Below are positions 25,603 through 33,574 of a DNA stretch of 64,000 bases, piece by piece. This stretch comes from Humibacter sp. RRB41 (GTDB taxonomy: Bacteria; Actinomycetota; Actinomycetes; Actinomycetales; Microbacteriaceae). The stretch lies in contig NZ_JAKWJQ010000001.1 of NCBI RefSeq assembly GCF_022761015.1, positions 434,001 to 498,000 on the forward strand, given 5' to 3'. The stretch's first letter is position 1, and every line of letters begins with the position of its first letter. Below the pieces are notes generated by a model that made no database searches, was not told the DNA's origin, and was given only the letters and a program-made list of their open reading frames with translations. A program made the position numbers and the translations under genes.

Positions 25603-25623
25603 CAATCGTGTCGATGGTCTCAG

Positions 25624-28413
25624 CTACTTACCGGCCAGCGCGGCCGCGGCCTGCTCCTGCTTGTCGGGTGGCAGGGCGAAGCGCATGACGTCCGACGCCC
25701 GCATGCGCCCGCCCCGTTCCTCCGCACCACGCATCAGCTCGGGGAACGCCTTTCGCAGCGGCTCGAGGTACTTCTGGTGATAGACGAACAACGGAGTGTC
25801 GTACATGCCCGACTTCTTGCGCATCTCCTGCGCCGCACCGGCCAGGATGCCCGCCCGCTCGGCCTGCCCGCGCACGGCGGCGATCGCGCACAGCCCTTCG
25901 ATGCCGTATGCCGCACCCTCCAGGTGTCCGAGGGTTGCCGAAACGTACGCGGCGTCCACGAATGCTGGCTCGGCCTCGTCGAGCCGATTCTGGAAAAGCA
26001 GAAGACGGGCCATGTGGTGCTCGGTGATGGTGATCGCGAACGCGTCGCGAGTGCGCTGCGACACCTCGGCACCGTGTCGGTAGTGCTCGAGCGCCGCGTC
26101 ATTGTCGCCCTCGACCATGTCGATACGGCCCATCGTGACCCACGCGACGGCCTCACCCCACCCGTCGCCGAGACGCTGGAAGATCTCGATCGCCTTGGTG
26201 AGCTCCGCCCGCGCTTCGACTCGGTCCGCTCCGGGGATCTGCGCGCGCGTCATCGCCGTGGTGCCGAGCACGACGGCCGTCCCGTCATCGTCGCCAAGGG
26301 ACTCGAAGACACGGCGCACCTCCTCCAGCCCGTCCGCCACCTCCTGCGTCGGGCCCTGCCACATGCCCATCCAGAGAACATAGAACCGGGCGATCGCCCT
26401 CGCCCGCTCCGAGATCGCTGCGCCGGAGTCGAGCAGTTCCTTCATCCAGATGCGCACCTCGCCGAAGAATCCCCCGATCCACCAGAAGACGAGCAGGTTC
26501 CAGGCGAAGTCGGCCGCACTGTCGTGCTCGCCCTGGTACACGAGATGCCGAACCGCCGCCCGCAAGTTGGAGCGCTCGCGTTCGAGCCTGGCAAGGGCAT
26601 CCACTTGGCCGGCGCCCTTGAGCTCTGGCCCGAGCCGCATCGCCAGTTGCAGGTAGTACCTGGCATGCGCGTCGCGCATGGCGGTCTCCTGGCCGGTCTC
26701 CCTGAGCTTCTCCAGCGCGTACTCGCGCACCGTGACGAGCATCGAGTACGACGGATGCCCCTCCACCTCGTGCTGTCTCACCAGCGAGTTGTCGACGAGT
26801 GCGTCGAGTCCCGCCAGTTCCGTGCCTCCCCACGACCGCTCGGCGCCGAGCGCTTCGATCGCTTCGAGCGTGAACTGCAGCGAGAACACCGACAGGTCGA
26901 ACAGCAGTGCGCGCTCGCGTTCGCCGAGCAGGTTCGCGCTCCACTCGATGGTGCTGCGGAGCGTGCGTTGGCGTTCGGGCAGGTCCCTGGATGCCCCCAC
27001 CAGCAGCGGGAGCGTCTTGTCCAGCCGCTCGAGCATTCCCTGTGGCGTCAGCACACGCATCCGTGCCGCGGCGAGCTCGATCGCGAGCGGGAGGCCCTGC
27101 AGCGTTGCGCAGATGCGGGCGACGGTCTCGGCATTCGACGCATCGAGCGTGAAGTCCGGACGCACAGCGGATGCCCGCGCCGCGAAGAGCTGCACGGACC
27201 CCGCCATCCGTGCCTCGTCGAAGCTCGCGTCGTCGTCGACCACGCCGAGTCCCTCGACGTCGTAGACGCGCTCGCCGCGAACTCTGAGCACGGTTCGGCT
27301 CGTCACGAGGAACTGGGCAGACGGCGCGATGGCGTACAGCTTCACCAGCGTGGGACCCGCTTCGATGATCTGCTCGAAGTTGTCGAGCGCGATGAGCACC
27401 CGTTTGTCCGCGAGCGCGATGCCCAGCCGCTGCTCGAGGGACACTTCCCCCGTGTCACGCACACCGAGTGCGTAGGCGATCGTGGGCAGCAGAAGCCTGG
27501 GCTCGAGCACGTTCTCGAGTGGCACGAAATAGCCGCCGTCGGCGAAGTCGTGCTTGGCGCGGTCGAGCACCTCCAGCGCCAGCCGGCTCTTGCCGACGCC
27601 TCCCGGTCCGACGAGCGTGATGACCCGGTGGGAGCCGTCGCGCAGCAGATCGACGACGTCCGCCACCTCGTGGTCGCGTCCGATGAGCGGCGAGTACGTG
27701 GGCGGAATCGGACGAGCCGCGTTGAGCGGCGCGGGGTCGAGCATCGGCGGTTCGGGCGGCGCGAGTTCGGGCGGCGCGAGTTCGGGCGGCGCGAGTTCGG
27801 ACATCGCCACCGGGGCCGTGCCTGGCGTGCGGCGAGCACGCGGTTCGGGCTTCATCGCCGGCGCTGGTTCTGGCGGGAGGTGATCGCCCGGTTCGCGCTT
27901 CCCTTCGCCGTGCCGTGCGGGACGCTCGGTCCGGCTATCGTCGAAGCGCTCGGCCAGGAGCGTCGCCAGGTCGGATGCGACCAGTTCGCTGAGCTGCCTG
28001 TCGGTCGCGAACGAGATGTACGAGACACTGTCGTCGGACCGGATGCGGTCGATCAGCTGCCGCAGGCGTTCGTCACGCTTCTCGGACGCCTTGATGTAGA
28101 TGAGCTTGGGCATGCGAGGGTCGGCGAGGTTGTACTCGTCCTCGAGTCCCGAGACGGTTTCGCCGGGTGCGACCCAGCCGTAGCTCTCCCAGTAGATGCC
28201 GACGAACACGTCGCTCTGATCGAGATAGGCCCGGTAGAGGGAACGTGGCGGATGCGGCCGCGCACCGAGCTCGAACATCACCGGCGCGAGCCGAAGTCGC
28301 CCGATCGCGGTGCGCACTGCCTTGCGCTCGGACTCCAGCTCGCGGAGCGTCGAGCTCACGAAGACTCGCAGCCGTTGGTCGGGTGTGCGGATGGCTCCTC
28401 GCTCGGTCGCCAT
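25624..28413 (-). CDS. DUF4062 - NB-ARC STAND ATPase - TPR protein
   Basis: 929 residues. Residues 14-100 are DUF4062 (R-V-F-V-S-S-T-L-R-E-L-E-S-E-R, then D-V-F-V-G-I-Y-W-E-S-Y-G-W). A Pro-rich linker with a P-P-E-L-A repeat spans about 195-230. The NB-ARC ATPase begins near 240 with P-loop G-P-G-G-V-G-K-S at 266-273, Walker B L-I-A-L-D-N-F-E and sensor T-S-R-T-V-L-R. The rest, to about 900, is helical with TPR-like repeats and resembles the AfsR/LuxR-type ATPases. STAND proteins of this build are signal-sensing switches; DUF4062 is a predicted effector or signalling module. No SARP or LuxR HTH is seen. Target unknown. Confidence 0.8.
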   Translation of the reverse strand: MATERGAIRTPDQRLRVFVSSTLRELESERKAVRTAIGRLRLAPVMFELGARPHPPRSLYRAYLDQSDVFVGIYWESYGWVAPGETVSGLEDEYNLADPRMPKLIYIKASEKRDERLRQLIDRIRSDDSVSYISFATDRQLSELVASDLATLLAERFDDSRTERPARHGEGKREPGDHLPPEPAPAMKPEPRARRTPGTAPVAMSELAPPELAPPELAPPEPPMLDPAPLNAARPIPPTYSPLIGRDHEVADVVDLLRDGSHRVITLVGPGGVGKSRLALEVLDRAKHDFADGGYFVPLENVLEPRLLLPTIAYALGVRDTGEVSLEQRLGIALADKRVLIALDNFEQIIEAGPTLVKLYAIAPSAQFLVTSRTVLRVRGERVYDVEGLGVVDDDASFDEARMAGSVQLFAARASAVRPDFTLDASNAETVARICATLQGLPLAIELAAARMRVLTPQGMLERLDKTLPLLVGASRDLPERQRTLRSTIEWSANLLGERERALLFDLSVFSLQFTLEAIEALGAERSWGGTELAGLDALVDNSLVRQHEVEGHPSYSMLVTVREYALEKLRETGQETAMRDAHARYYLQLAMRLGPELKGAGQVDALARLERERSNLRAAVRHLVYQGEHDSAADFAWNLLVFWWIGGFFGEVRIWMKELLDSGAAISERARAIARFYVLWMGMWQGPTQEVADGLEEVRRVFESLGDDDGTAVVLGTTAMTRAQIPGADRVEARAELTKAIEIFQRLGDGWGEAVAWVTMGRIDMVEGDNDAALEHYRHGAEVSQRTRDAFAITITEHHMARLLLFQNRLDEAEPAFVDAAYVSATLGHLEGAAYGIEGLCAIAAVRGQAERAGILAGAAQEMRKKSGMYDTPLFVYHQKYLEPLRKAFPELMRGAEERGGRMRASDVMRFALPPDKQEQAAAALAGK
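27751..27795. repeat. 15-nt in-frame tandem repeat in the DUF4062-STAND gene
   Basis: Three exact copies of TTCGGGCGGCGCGAG, encoding P-P-E-L-A units in the linker between DUF4062 and the ATPase. Confidence 0.9.
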
Positions 28414-28483
28414 GATTCATTATGAGACCTGAGGATCTCTCAGACAAAGGATCCGATCGCGCGCCCGACGCATCGAAGGCGCC

Positions 28484-28556
28484 GTCTCGTTGCCGTCTCG
28501 TTGCGGTTTTGGCGCCGTTTTGGCGTCGTGTCGGTCTCGTCTCGGTGTCGTGTCAG
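28484..28556. repeat. Ladder of short tandem duplications
   Basis: CCGTCTCGTTG occurs twice in a row, then CGGTTTTGGCG and CCGTTTTGGCG, then related CGTGTCGGTCT/CGTCTCGGTGT words. It lies between the LysR stop codon and the DUF4062-STAND start. No gene is seen here. Confidence 0.55.
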
Positions 28557-29542
28557 CTGATCGGCAGGCGCCCGGCGATCGCGACGAGGTCGGCCGCGGC
28601 GGGGTGCAGCGCCGCGGCATCCGTCCAGACCGCGTGGATGGTGCGCACAAGTTCGAGGCGGCTGGTCGGCGCCACCACGAGCTCCCCACTGCTCACCGCG
28701 GATGCGACGGCGAGCTCGCTCAGCACCGCCGCTCCGGCGCCGCTCGCCACCGCGACCCGCACGGCCGCGTTGCTCGCCAGCTCGAGTGCGGGAGCGGCAC
28801 GGGGATGCCCGTGAAGCGCGTCGTCCAGGGTGGTGCGGGTGCCGGAGCCCGGCTCCCGCACCACCAGTGATGCGGCAGCGAGTTCGTCGGGTCCGATCGG
28901 GGTGTGCCGTGTCGCCCACGGATGGTCGGGCGCCACGACCACGACGAGGCGATCGTTGGCGACGGCTCTGTACCTCAGAGCACGCGGCAGTCTCGGAGTC
29001 TCGACGAATCCCACGTCGACGCGACCCGCCTGCACGAGTTCGAAGACCTCCGACGAGTTCTCGACGACCAGTCCGACGTCGAGCGTCGGGCGTTCACGTC
29101 GCAGCCGGGTGAGCCATCGCGGAATGAGATGCTCAGCCACCGTGAGGCTGGCGGCGACGGTGAGGTGGGAGTTCTGCTCGCGACGCAGGGCATCGACCCC
29201 GGTGCGAAGCCGGGCGGCGGCATCCAGGACGGCGACGGCCCAGTCGACGACGACATCGCCGTCGGACGTGAGCCGGGATCCGCGCGGCGACCGCTCGATG
29301 AGGCGCACGCCGAGGCTCGTCTCCCATGCGGCGATCGCTCTGGATGCGTTCGGCTGCGCCATGCCGACCGCCCGCGCCCCCGCGCTCAGGCTCCCGTGCT
29401 CGGACACCGCGACGAGCAGCTCGAGCACGGCGAGATCCGGCCACCGGTCGCCACGGCGGACGCCACGGCGGACGGCATCGGAGGGTGAGGCAGGCGAGTC
29501 AGGCGGGGTAGGCGAGGCAGGCGAGGTAGGCGGGGCAGGCAT
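28553..29542 (-). CDS. LysR-family regulator, YeiE-like by context
   Basis: 329 residues from ATG 29542, which has TATCAT six bases upstream; an ATG at 29563 would add seven residues. The first 20 residues are Pro/Ser/Ala-rich and encoded by two 27-nt repeats. HTH at about 36-95: L-E-L-L-V-A-V-S-E-H-G-S-L-S-A-G-A-R-A-V-G-M-A-Q-P in pieces, then the type 2 periplasmic-binding effector domain from about 115. It is divergent from a YeiH gene, the arrangement known from E. coli yeiE-yeiH. A 17-bp palindrome covers its own -10 box, which implies autoregulation. Confidence 0.85.
   Translation of the reverse strand: MPAPPTSPASPTPPDSPASPSDAVRRGVRRGDRWPDLAVLELLVAVSEHGSLSAGARAVGMAQPNASRAIAAWETSLGVRLIERSPRGSRLTSDGDVVVDWAVAVLDAAARLRTGVDALRREQNSHLTVAASLTVAEHLIPRWLTRLRRERPTLDVGLVVENSSEVFELVQAGRVDVGFVETPRLPRALRYRAVANDRLVVVVAPDHPWATRHTPIGPDELAAASLVVREPGSGTRTTLDDALHGHPRAAPALELASNAAVRVAVASGAGAAVLSELAVASAVSSGELVVAPTSRLELVRTIHAVWTDAAALHPAAADLVAIAGRLPIS
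29487..29540. repeat. Two 27-nt tandem repeats at the LysR N-terminus
   Basis: 29487-29513 and 29514-29540 are near-identical 27-nt units that begin right after the LysR start codon. They encode a Pro/Ser/Ala-rich extension not normally found on LysR proteins. Confidence 0.8.
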
Positions 29543-29556
29543 ATCAGAATGATATG
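29540..29556. promoter_or_regulatory. LysR operator between lysR and yeiH
   Basis: CATATCA-GAA-TGATATG, a perfect 7-3-7 palindrome containing the LysR consensus T-N11-A (29542-29554). It overlaps the LysR -10 box TATCAT (minus strand, 29549-29554) and lies a few bases before the divergent yeiH gene. Confidence 0.75.
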
Positions 29557-29561
29557 TCGTC

Positions 29562-30758
29562 ATGCGCAACAGGCGTCTACTGCTTGAGGCCGCGACCGAT
29601 GAGCCTTGGATGATGACCAGTACCTCGCCCGTCCCTGTGACGACGCCAGAAGACACCGGCGGCCCTCGGTCGTCCGCGCACGTTGCGGGACGCGATCCGT
29701 CTCCCGCGTCGCCGTACATCGGCCGGATGCCCGCGCGCCGGATGCTCGTCGGTCTGACGCCGGCACGCTTCTGGCACGGAACCCTCCGGGTGGCGCCGGG
29801 CCTCGCGCTGTGTGCGGTGGCGGTCGGAATCGCGCTGGTCGTCGCATCCGTCGTCCCGGTGCTGAGCGCGACGCTCGTGGCGATCATTCTCGGCGTGCTC
29901 GTGCGCAATACGCTGCCCGTGCCGTCGGTGTTGGAGGCTGGGCTCGCGTTCGCCGCGAAGAAGCTGCTACGGCTCGGCATCGTGCTGCTCGGACTGCAGC
30001 TGGTGCTGGGCGACATCCTCGGGCTCGGGTGGGGTGTCATCCTCCTGGTCGTCGCGGTGGTCGGCATCGGATTCGGCGGCACACTGCTCATCGGCAGCTG
30101 GCTCGGCGTTCCGTATACGCAGCGCATCCTGATCGCCGGTGGCTTCTCCATCTGCGGCGCGGCGGCGGTGGCCGCGGTCGACGGCGTGATCCAGACGGAC
30201 AAGGACGAAGAGGTCGTCACCGCCGTCGCTCTCGTCGTGGTGTTCGGCACGCTGATGATCCCGTTCATTCCGTTCGTCAGTTCGCTCCTCGGCTTCTCGA
30301 CTGCGCAGGCGGGGTTGTGGGCTGGTGCGTCGACACACGAGGTCGCACAGGTCGTGGCGGCCGGCGGCATCATCGGCGGCGGCGCGCTCGCCGTTGCCGT
30401 CGTGGTCAAGCTTGCGCGGGTGCTGCTCCTCGCCCCCGTGATGGCGGTGGTCGGGGTCGCGCATCGTCGTCGGGCAGGGACGGATGCCACAGGCAAGCGC
30501 CCGCCGATCGTCCCTCTGTTCGTGCTCGCCTTCGTCGTCATGGTGGTGTTGCGATCGGTGGGGGTCGTGCCCGAGCCGGTGCTCGACGTCGCGAAGACGG
30601 CGCAGGGTGCGCTGCTGGCGGCGGCGATGTTCGCGCTGGGAGCGGGGGTGAACATCCGCAAGCTGGTGAAGGTGGGCGGACGTCCACTGCTGCTGGCGCT
30701 CCTGGCGACGCTGCTCGTAGCGACCATCGGGTTCGTGGGCGCGCTGCTGCTGCGGTGA
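29562..30758 (+). CDS. yeiH: YeiH-family putative sulfate/anion exporter
   Basis: 398 residues of family PF03601 (UPF0324). About ten transmembrane helices start near residue 75. Family landmarks: L-G-I-V-L-L-G-L-Q-L, F-S-I-C-G-A-A-A-V-A-A and A-S-T-H-E-V-A-Q-V. The N-terminal 60 residues are hydrophilic and variable, and ATG codons at 29610 and 29613 are plausible later starts. In proteobacteria the divergent LysR protein YeiE controls yeiH and has been linked to sulfite; a sulfur-related role here is inferred from that synteny. Confidence 0.85.
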   Translation: MRNRRLLLEAATDEPWMMTSTSPVPVTTPEDTGGPRSSAHVAGRDPSPASPYIGRMPARRMLVGLTPARFWHGTLRVAPGLALCAVAVGIALVVASVVPVLSATLVAIILGVLVRNTLPVPSVLEAGLAFAAKKLLRLGIVLLGLQLVLGDILGLGWGVILLVVAVVGIGFGGTLLIGSWLGVPYTQRILIAGGFSICGAAAVAAVDGVIQTDKDEEVVTAVALVVVFGTLMIPFIPFVSSLLGFSTAQAGLWAGASTHEVAQVVAAGGIIGGGALAVAVVVKLARVLLLAPVMAVVGVAHRRRAGTDATGKRPPIVPLFVLAFVVMVVLRSVGVVPEPVLDVAKTAQGALLAAAMFALGAGVNIRKLVKVGGRPLLLALLATLLVATIGFVGALLLR

Positions 30759-30847
30759 GGCTCGGGCGAGCGACGCGTGTGGATACCCGACAAGTCACGG
30801 TTCAGGGGACTGTGCGGTTGCCTCCAGATGCTCCTCAGTGCGCTGAC

Positions 30848-30853
30848 TACCAT
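30848..30853 (+). promoter_or_regulatory. -10 box of the DUF3151 gene (leaderless)
   Basis: TACCAT, six bases, then ATG 30860. Confidence 0.55.
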
Positions 30854-30859
30854 GGCGTT

Positions 30860-31366
30860 ATGACCGCCGACAGCCTGCTCCCCGAGCCGGAGCATCAGCC
30901 AGAAACCCGCCTCGACGCCGAGCGGAACGTGGTCATCGAACTCCTCGATGCCGGAGGAGAGACCACGGTTCTGAAGCTCGTCGTCGCTCGGTATCCGCGC
31001 TCCAGTCTCGCGTGGGCGAAACTCTCCGACGCGACCTTCGACCCGGATTCGCCGCTCGAGTCCTACGCCTACGCCCGCGTCGGCTATCACCGCGGACTTG
31101 ACGCGCTGCGCGCCGCCGGCTGGAAGGGCAGCGGGGCCATCCCGTGGTCGCACGAGCCGAACCGCGGCGTCCTTCGTTCCCTGTACGCACTGCGCAGGGC
31201 AGCGGATGCCATCGGCGAGGCCGACGAGGTCACTCGCCTCACCGAGTTCCTCACTGTTGCCGACCCCACGGCCGCAGCCGAGATCGAGGCTTCACGTACA
31301 GCGCCGATTCCGGTGCACAACCCGACACCGCCGACCGAGTCGATCGTCATCCGCGGCGAGGACTGA
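30860..31366 (+). CDS. DUF3151 family protein
   Basis: 168 residues, soluble. Actinobacteria-wide family with no known function. Conserved-looking segments: W-A-K-L-S-D (residues about 51-56), A-Y-A-Y-A-R-V-G-Y-H-R-G-L-D and S-H-E-P-N-R-G-V-L-R-S-L. The W-x-x-L-G/S-D and Y-A-R-x-G-Y-H-R-G-L-D words suggest a TPR-like helical fold. ATG 30860 is fixed by TACCAT six bases upstream. Confidence 0.85.
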   Translation: MTADSLLPEPEHQPETRLDAERNVVIELLDAGGETTVLKLVVARYPRSSLAWAKLSDATFDPDSPLESYAYARVGYHRGLDALRAAGWKGSGAIPWSHEPNRGVLRSLYALRRAADAIGEADEVTRLTEFLTVADPTAAAEIEASRTAPIPVHNPTPPTESIVIRGED

Positions 31367-31469
31367 GGGCGTCGCCGCCAGCGGGCACCGAGCGTCCGCA
31401 CGGCGGATGCCCGCCGACCGGATCGGGTGCTTGCATTCCGCATCGCATCGCGCCAGCTCTCGCGCCTAC

Positions 31470-31706
31470 CTAGCCCCGGTCGCTTGAGCCCTTGGCCCTA
31501 CCGGTCTTCAGGTCCTGCTTGACGGCATGCTCGACGAGCACCGGGATGTAGTCGCGCAACTTAGCCTGCTGCAGGTGCTCGTACTCGGCCTGCACCAGCT
31601 CGCGAATATAGCTCTGATCGAGCTCAGGATGCTTTGCGATGAGACGCTCGGCGACTCCGCCAACGGCCTGTTGCTCGGCTTCGTGCTTGTCTCTCGCCTC
31701 TGGCAT
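31470..31706 (-). CDS. Small three-helix-bundle dimerization-domain protein
   Basis: 78 residues from ATG 31706. The sequence A-V-G-G-V-A-E-R-L-I-A-K-H-P-E-L then E-Y-E-H-L and L-R-D-Y-I-P-V-L-V-E-H fits the short actinobacterial three-helix-bundle domain also found at the N-terminus of some protein-tyrosine phosphatases. Alone it may serve as a dimerisation partner. The reading frame continues upstream to 31811, but that part lacks homology. No clear ribosome site. Confidence 0.65.
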   Translation of the reverse strand: MPEARDKHEAEQQAVGGVAERLIAKHPELDQSYIRELVQAEYEHLQQAKLRDYIPVLVEHAVKQDLKTGRAKGSSDRG

Positions 31707-31997
31707 GCGCACAGTCTTCGCGATGCGCCACTTCACGTCAATGCGTTCGCATCGTCGGGCGTTTCGTAAGTACGAGCATCCGTGCGGGGTATCCGTGCGG
31801 GGTATCCACACCTAACCGCTCCAAGCGGTGCTGGTGTCGGTGTCGGTCGCGGTGTCGGAGTCCGTGTCTCGCAGACGGCGATAGCAGGGCGAGGAGGCGC
31901 CCGGCCCGATGCTGATGGGTGTGCCTCACGAGGAAAGAGATAATCGAACATAGCTATCAATATAGATCATCAAATGCCCTGACGACCGTCCACGATG

Positions 31998-32031
31998 GAT
32001 CTGTGGATGAAAGGGAAATTGTCCACAGATC
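31998..32031. promoter_or_regulatory. Inverted repeat with two DnaA-box-like sequences
   Basis: GATCTGTGGA (31998-32007) and TCCACAGATC (32022-32031) are exact inverted repeats 14 bases apart. The right arm is part of TTGTCCACA (32019-32027), the high-G+C DnaA box consensus; the left arm gives TCATCCACA on the minus strand. Confidence 0.5.
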
Positions 32032-32066
32032 GAAGACATCTCCTAGACTGTGTCGATCGTGTCCGG

Positions 32067-32072
32067 TAGGGT
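32067..32072 (+). promoter_or_regulatory. -10 box of the DUF222/HNH gene (leaderless)
   Basis: TAGGGT, six bases, then ATG 32079. A second candidate TAGACT lies at 32044-32049. Confidence 0.5.
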
Positions 32073-32078
32073 CGAAGC

Positions 32079-33464
32079 ATGAAACGTCTCCTGGACGCGG
32101 TGCAGTCGGCGCTGGATGCGCTGCGTACCGCGTCGGGTGATCGTGACGCTGTTGGGCTCGCGCCCGCCGAATTGGTTGCGGTCAACAAAGCGCTTGGCGT
32201 GCTGCGGCGCTCGGTGGATGCGGCGACGTTGCCGGTGGCGGCGGAGATCGCTCGGCAGTCGCGACCCGAGCTGGGCAGGGAGTCGCTCGCGAAACAACAG
32301 GGATTCAGCACGGCAGGCAAGATGATCTCGACCACAACGGGCACAAGCGTCGGCGAGGCGCTCCGTCTCGTGGCAGTCGGCGAGGCGACCGCGCCCCGCA
32401 TGCTCTTGAGCGGTGAAGCGGCGCCGGCGAAGCACCCGCACGTAGCGAAGGCCGTTGGGGATGGTGCGATCGGCACGCTGGCTGCATCGGCGATCATCGG
32501 GATGCTGGACCGCGTGGCCTTGCGCGCAGACCGTGACGCGGTGGAGGCGATGGAGAGCCAGCTGGTGCAGTCGGCACCTGGGCTGAGCGCGGAGCAGTTG
32601 CGCGTGCTGATCGCCCGCGGTGAGGCGCTGCTGGACCCCGACGGTGTGCAGCCGAGGGAGGAAGAGCTGCGTGCTCAGCGCGGGTTGACGATCCGACAAG
32701 AGGCGTCGGGTGCGATCGCACTGATCGGCCGCTTCGATCCGGCCACCGGTGCCCCGATCGTCGCAGCAGTGGAAGGAATGGTCACCGGGATGCTGCGACG
32801 CCACGATGACGGCACCAGCGTGGCCGAGACGGATGAGCGCACCATCACGCAGATGCGTGCCGATGCGTTGAGTGAGCTGTGTCGGCACGGCGTGGGCTGC
32901 CAGGGCGTGCCCACGGCGCCGTCCACCACGATCGTGGTCCGGATGAACCTGACCGATCTTCAAGACGGCGTCGGGATCGGCGCCATCGACGGCATCGCAC
33001 AACCGGTATCCGCCGCAACGGTGCGACAGATGGCAGTCGATGCCCGCATCATCCCGTGCGTGTTGGGCGGCGACAGCGAAATCCTCGACTGGGGACGCGG
33101 GAAGCGCATCTTCACCCCAGCGCAGAAGCTCGCCCTGGCCGAACGCGATGGTGGATGCGCGTTCTGCGGTCTCCCGCCAGGCATGACCGCTGCGCATCAC
33201 CTCAGATGGTGGGCCCGTGACACCGGGCCCACCGATATCAGCAACGGCATCCTGCTCTGCACCAACTGCCATCACCGCATCCACGATGACGGCTGGGAGA
33301 TCCGTATCGACAATCCGAGCCCAGGAACGCTCACTCAGCGACGCCAACGAGACGGCACTGATCTTTACACGAAGGTACGAGTCTGGTTCATACCACCCGC
33401 GTGGATCGACTGCTCTCGCACACCGCGACTCGGCGGGCGTGCCCGCTATGACCTGACCGCATGA
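32079..33464 (+). CDS. DUF222 domain HNH endonuclease-like protein (13E12 type)
   Basis: 461 residues. DUF222 helical region at about 1-300 (V-A-A-E-I-A-R-Q-S-R, A-T-G-A-P-I-V-A-A-V-E, M-R-A-D-A-L-S-E-L-C). HNH at about 361-400: C-A-F-C-G-L-P at the first zinc pair, A-A-H-H-L-R-W-W, N-G-I-L-L-C-T-N-C-H-H-R-I-H-D-D-G-W. All HNH residues are intact. Such genes are multicopy in Microbacteriaceae and mycobacteria and are thought to be mobile or repetitive; their nuclease target is unknown. The upstream AT-rich patch and inverted repeat may belong to the element. Confidence 0.9.
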   Translation: MKRLLDAVQSALDALRTASGDRDAVGLAPAELVAVNKALGVLRRSVDAATLPVAAEIARQSRPELGRESLAKQQGFSTAGKMISTTTGTSVGEALRLVAVGEATAPRMLLSGEAAPAKHPHVAKAVGDGAIGTLAASAIIGMLDRVALRADRDAVEAMESQLVQSAPGLSAEQLRVLIARGEALLDPDGVQPREEELRAQRGLTIRQEASGAIALIGRFDPATGAPIVAAVEGMVTGMLRRHDDGTSVAETDERTITQMRADALSELCRHGVGCQGVPTAPSTTIVVRMNLTDLQDGVGIGAIDGIAQPVSAATVRQMAVDARIIPCVLGGDSEILDWGRGKRIFTPAQKLALAERDGGCAFCGLPPGMTAAHHLRWWARDTGPTDISNGILLCTNCHHRIHDDGWEIRIDNPSPGTLTQRRQRDGTDLYTKVRVWFIPPAWIDCSRTPRLGGRARYDLTA

Positions 33465-33561
33465 TGCTCACCCTGACGCGTCCGGCCACCGCATCCCTCA
33501 CCAGGTCGTCTTCGCCCCCACGCCTGGTCGCCGTCGCCCGAATCGGAGCAAACCTGCCCGG

Positions 33562-33567
33562 TAGCGT
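33562..33567 (+). promoter_or_regulatory. -10 box of the methyltransferase gene (leaderless)
   Basis: TAGCGT, seven bases, then ATG 33575. Confidence 0.5.
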
Positions 33568-33574
33568 GGCTGGA

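Larger units (their letters stand above)
31707..32078. other. Gene-free stretch with AT-rich patch and inverted repeats
   Basis: No gene recognised. It holds a 14-nt direct repeat CCGTGCGGGGTATC (near 31790 and 31804), a small hairpin ACCGCT-CCA-AGCGGT (31815-31829), a strikingly AT-rich patch at about 31931-31978, a 10-bp inverted repeat at 31998-32031, and the promoter of the DUF222 gene. Confidence 0.6.

Noticed and set aside
28553-31153. 866-codon minus-strand frame running through yeiH and the DUF3151 gene into LysR
   Set aside because: Only the last 330 codons are LysR. The upstream part is antisense to two recognised genes and lacks homology.
31815-31829. Small hairpin ACCGCT-CCA-AGCGGT as a terminator or RNA gene
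   Set aside because: Six pairs only, not placed after a stop codon, and no tRNA or known RNA pattern around it.
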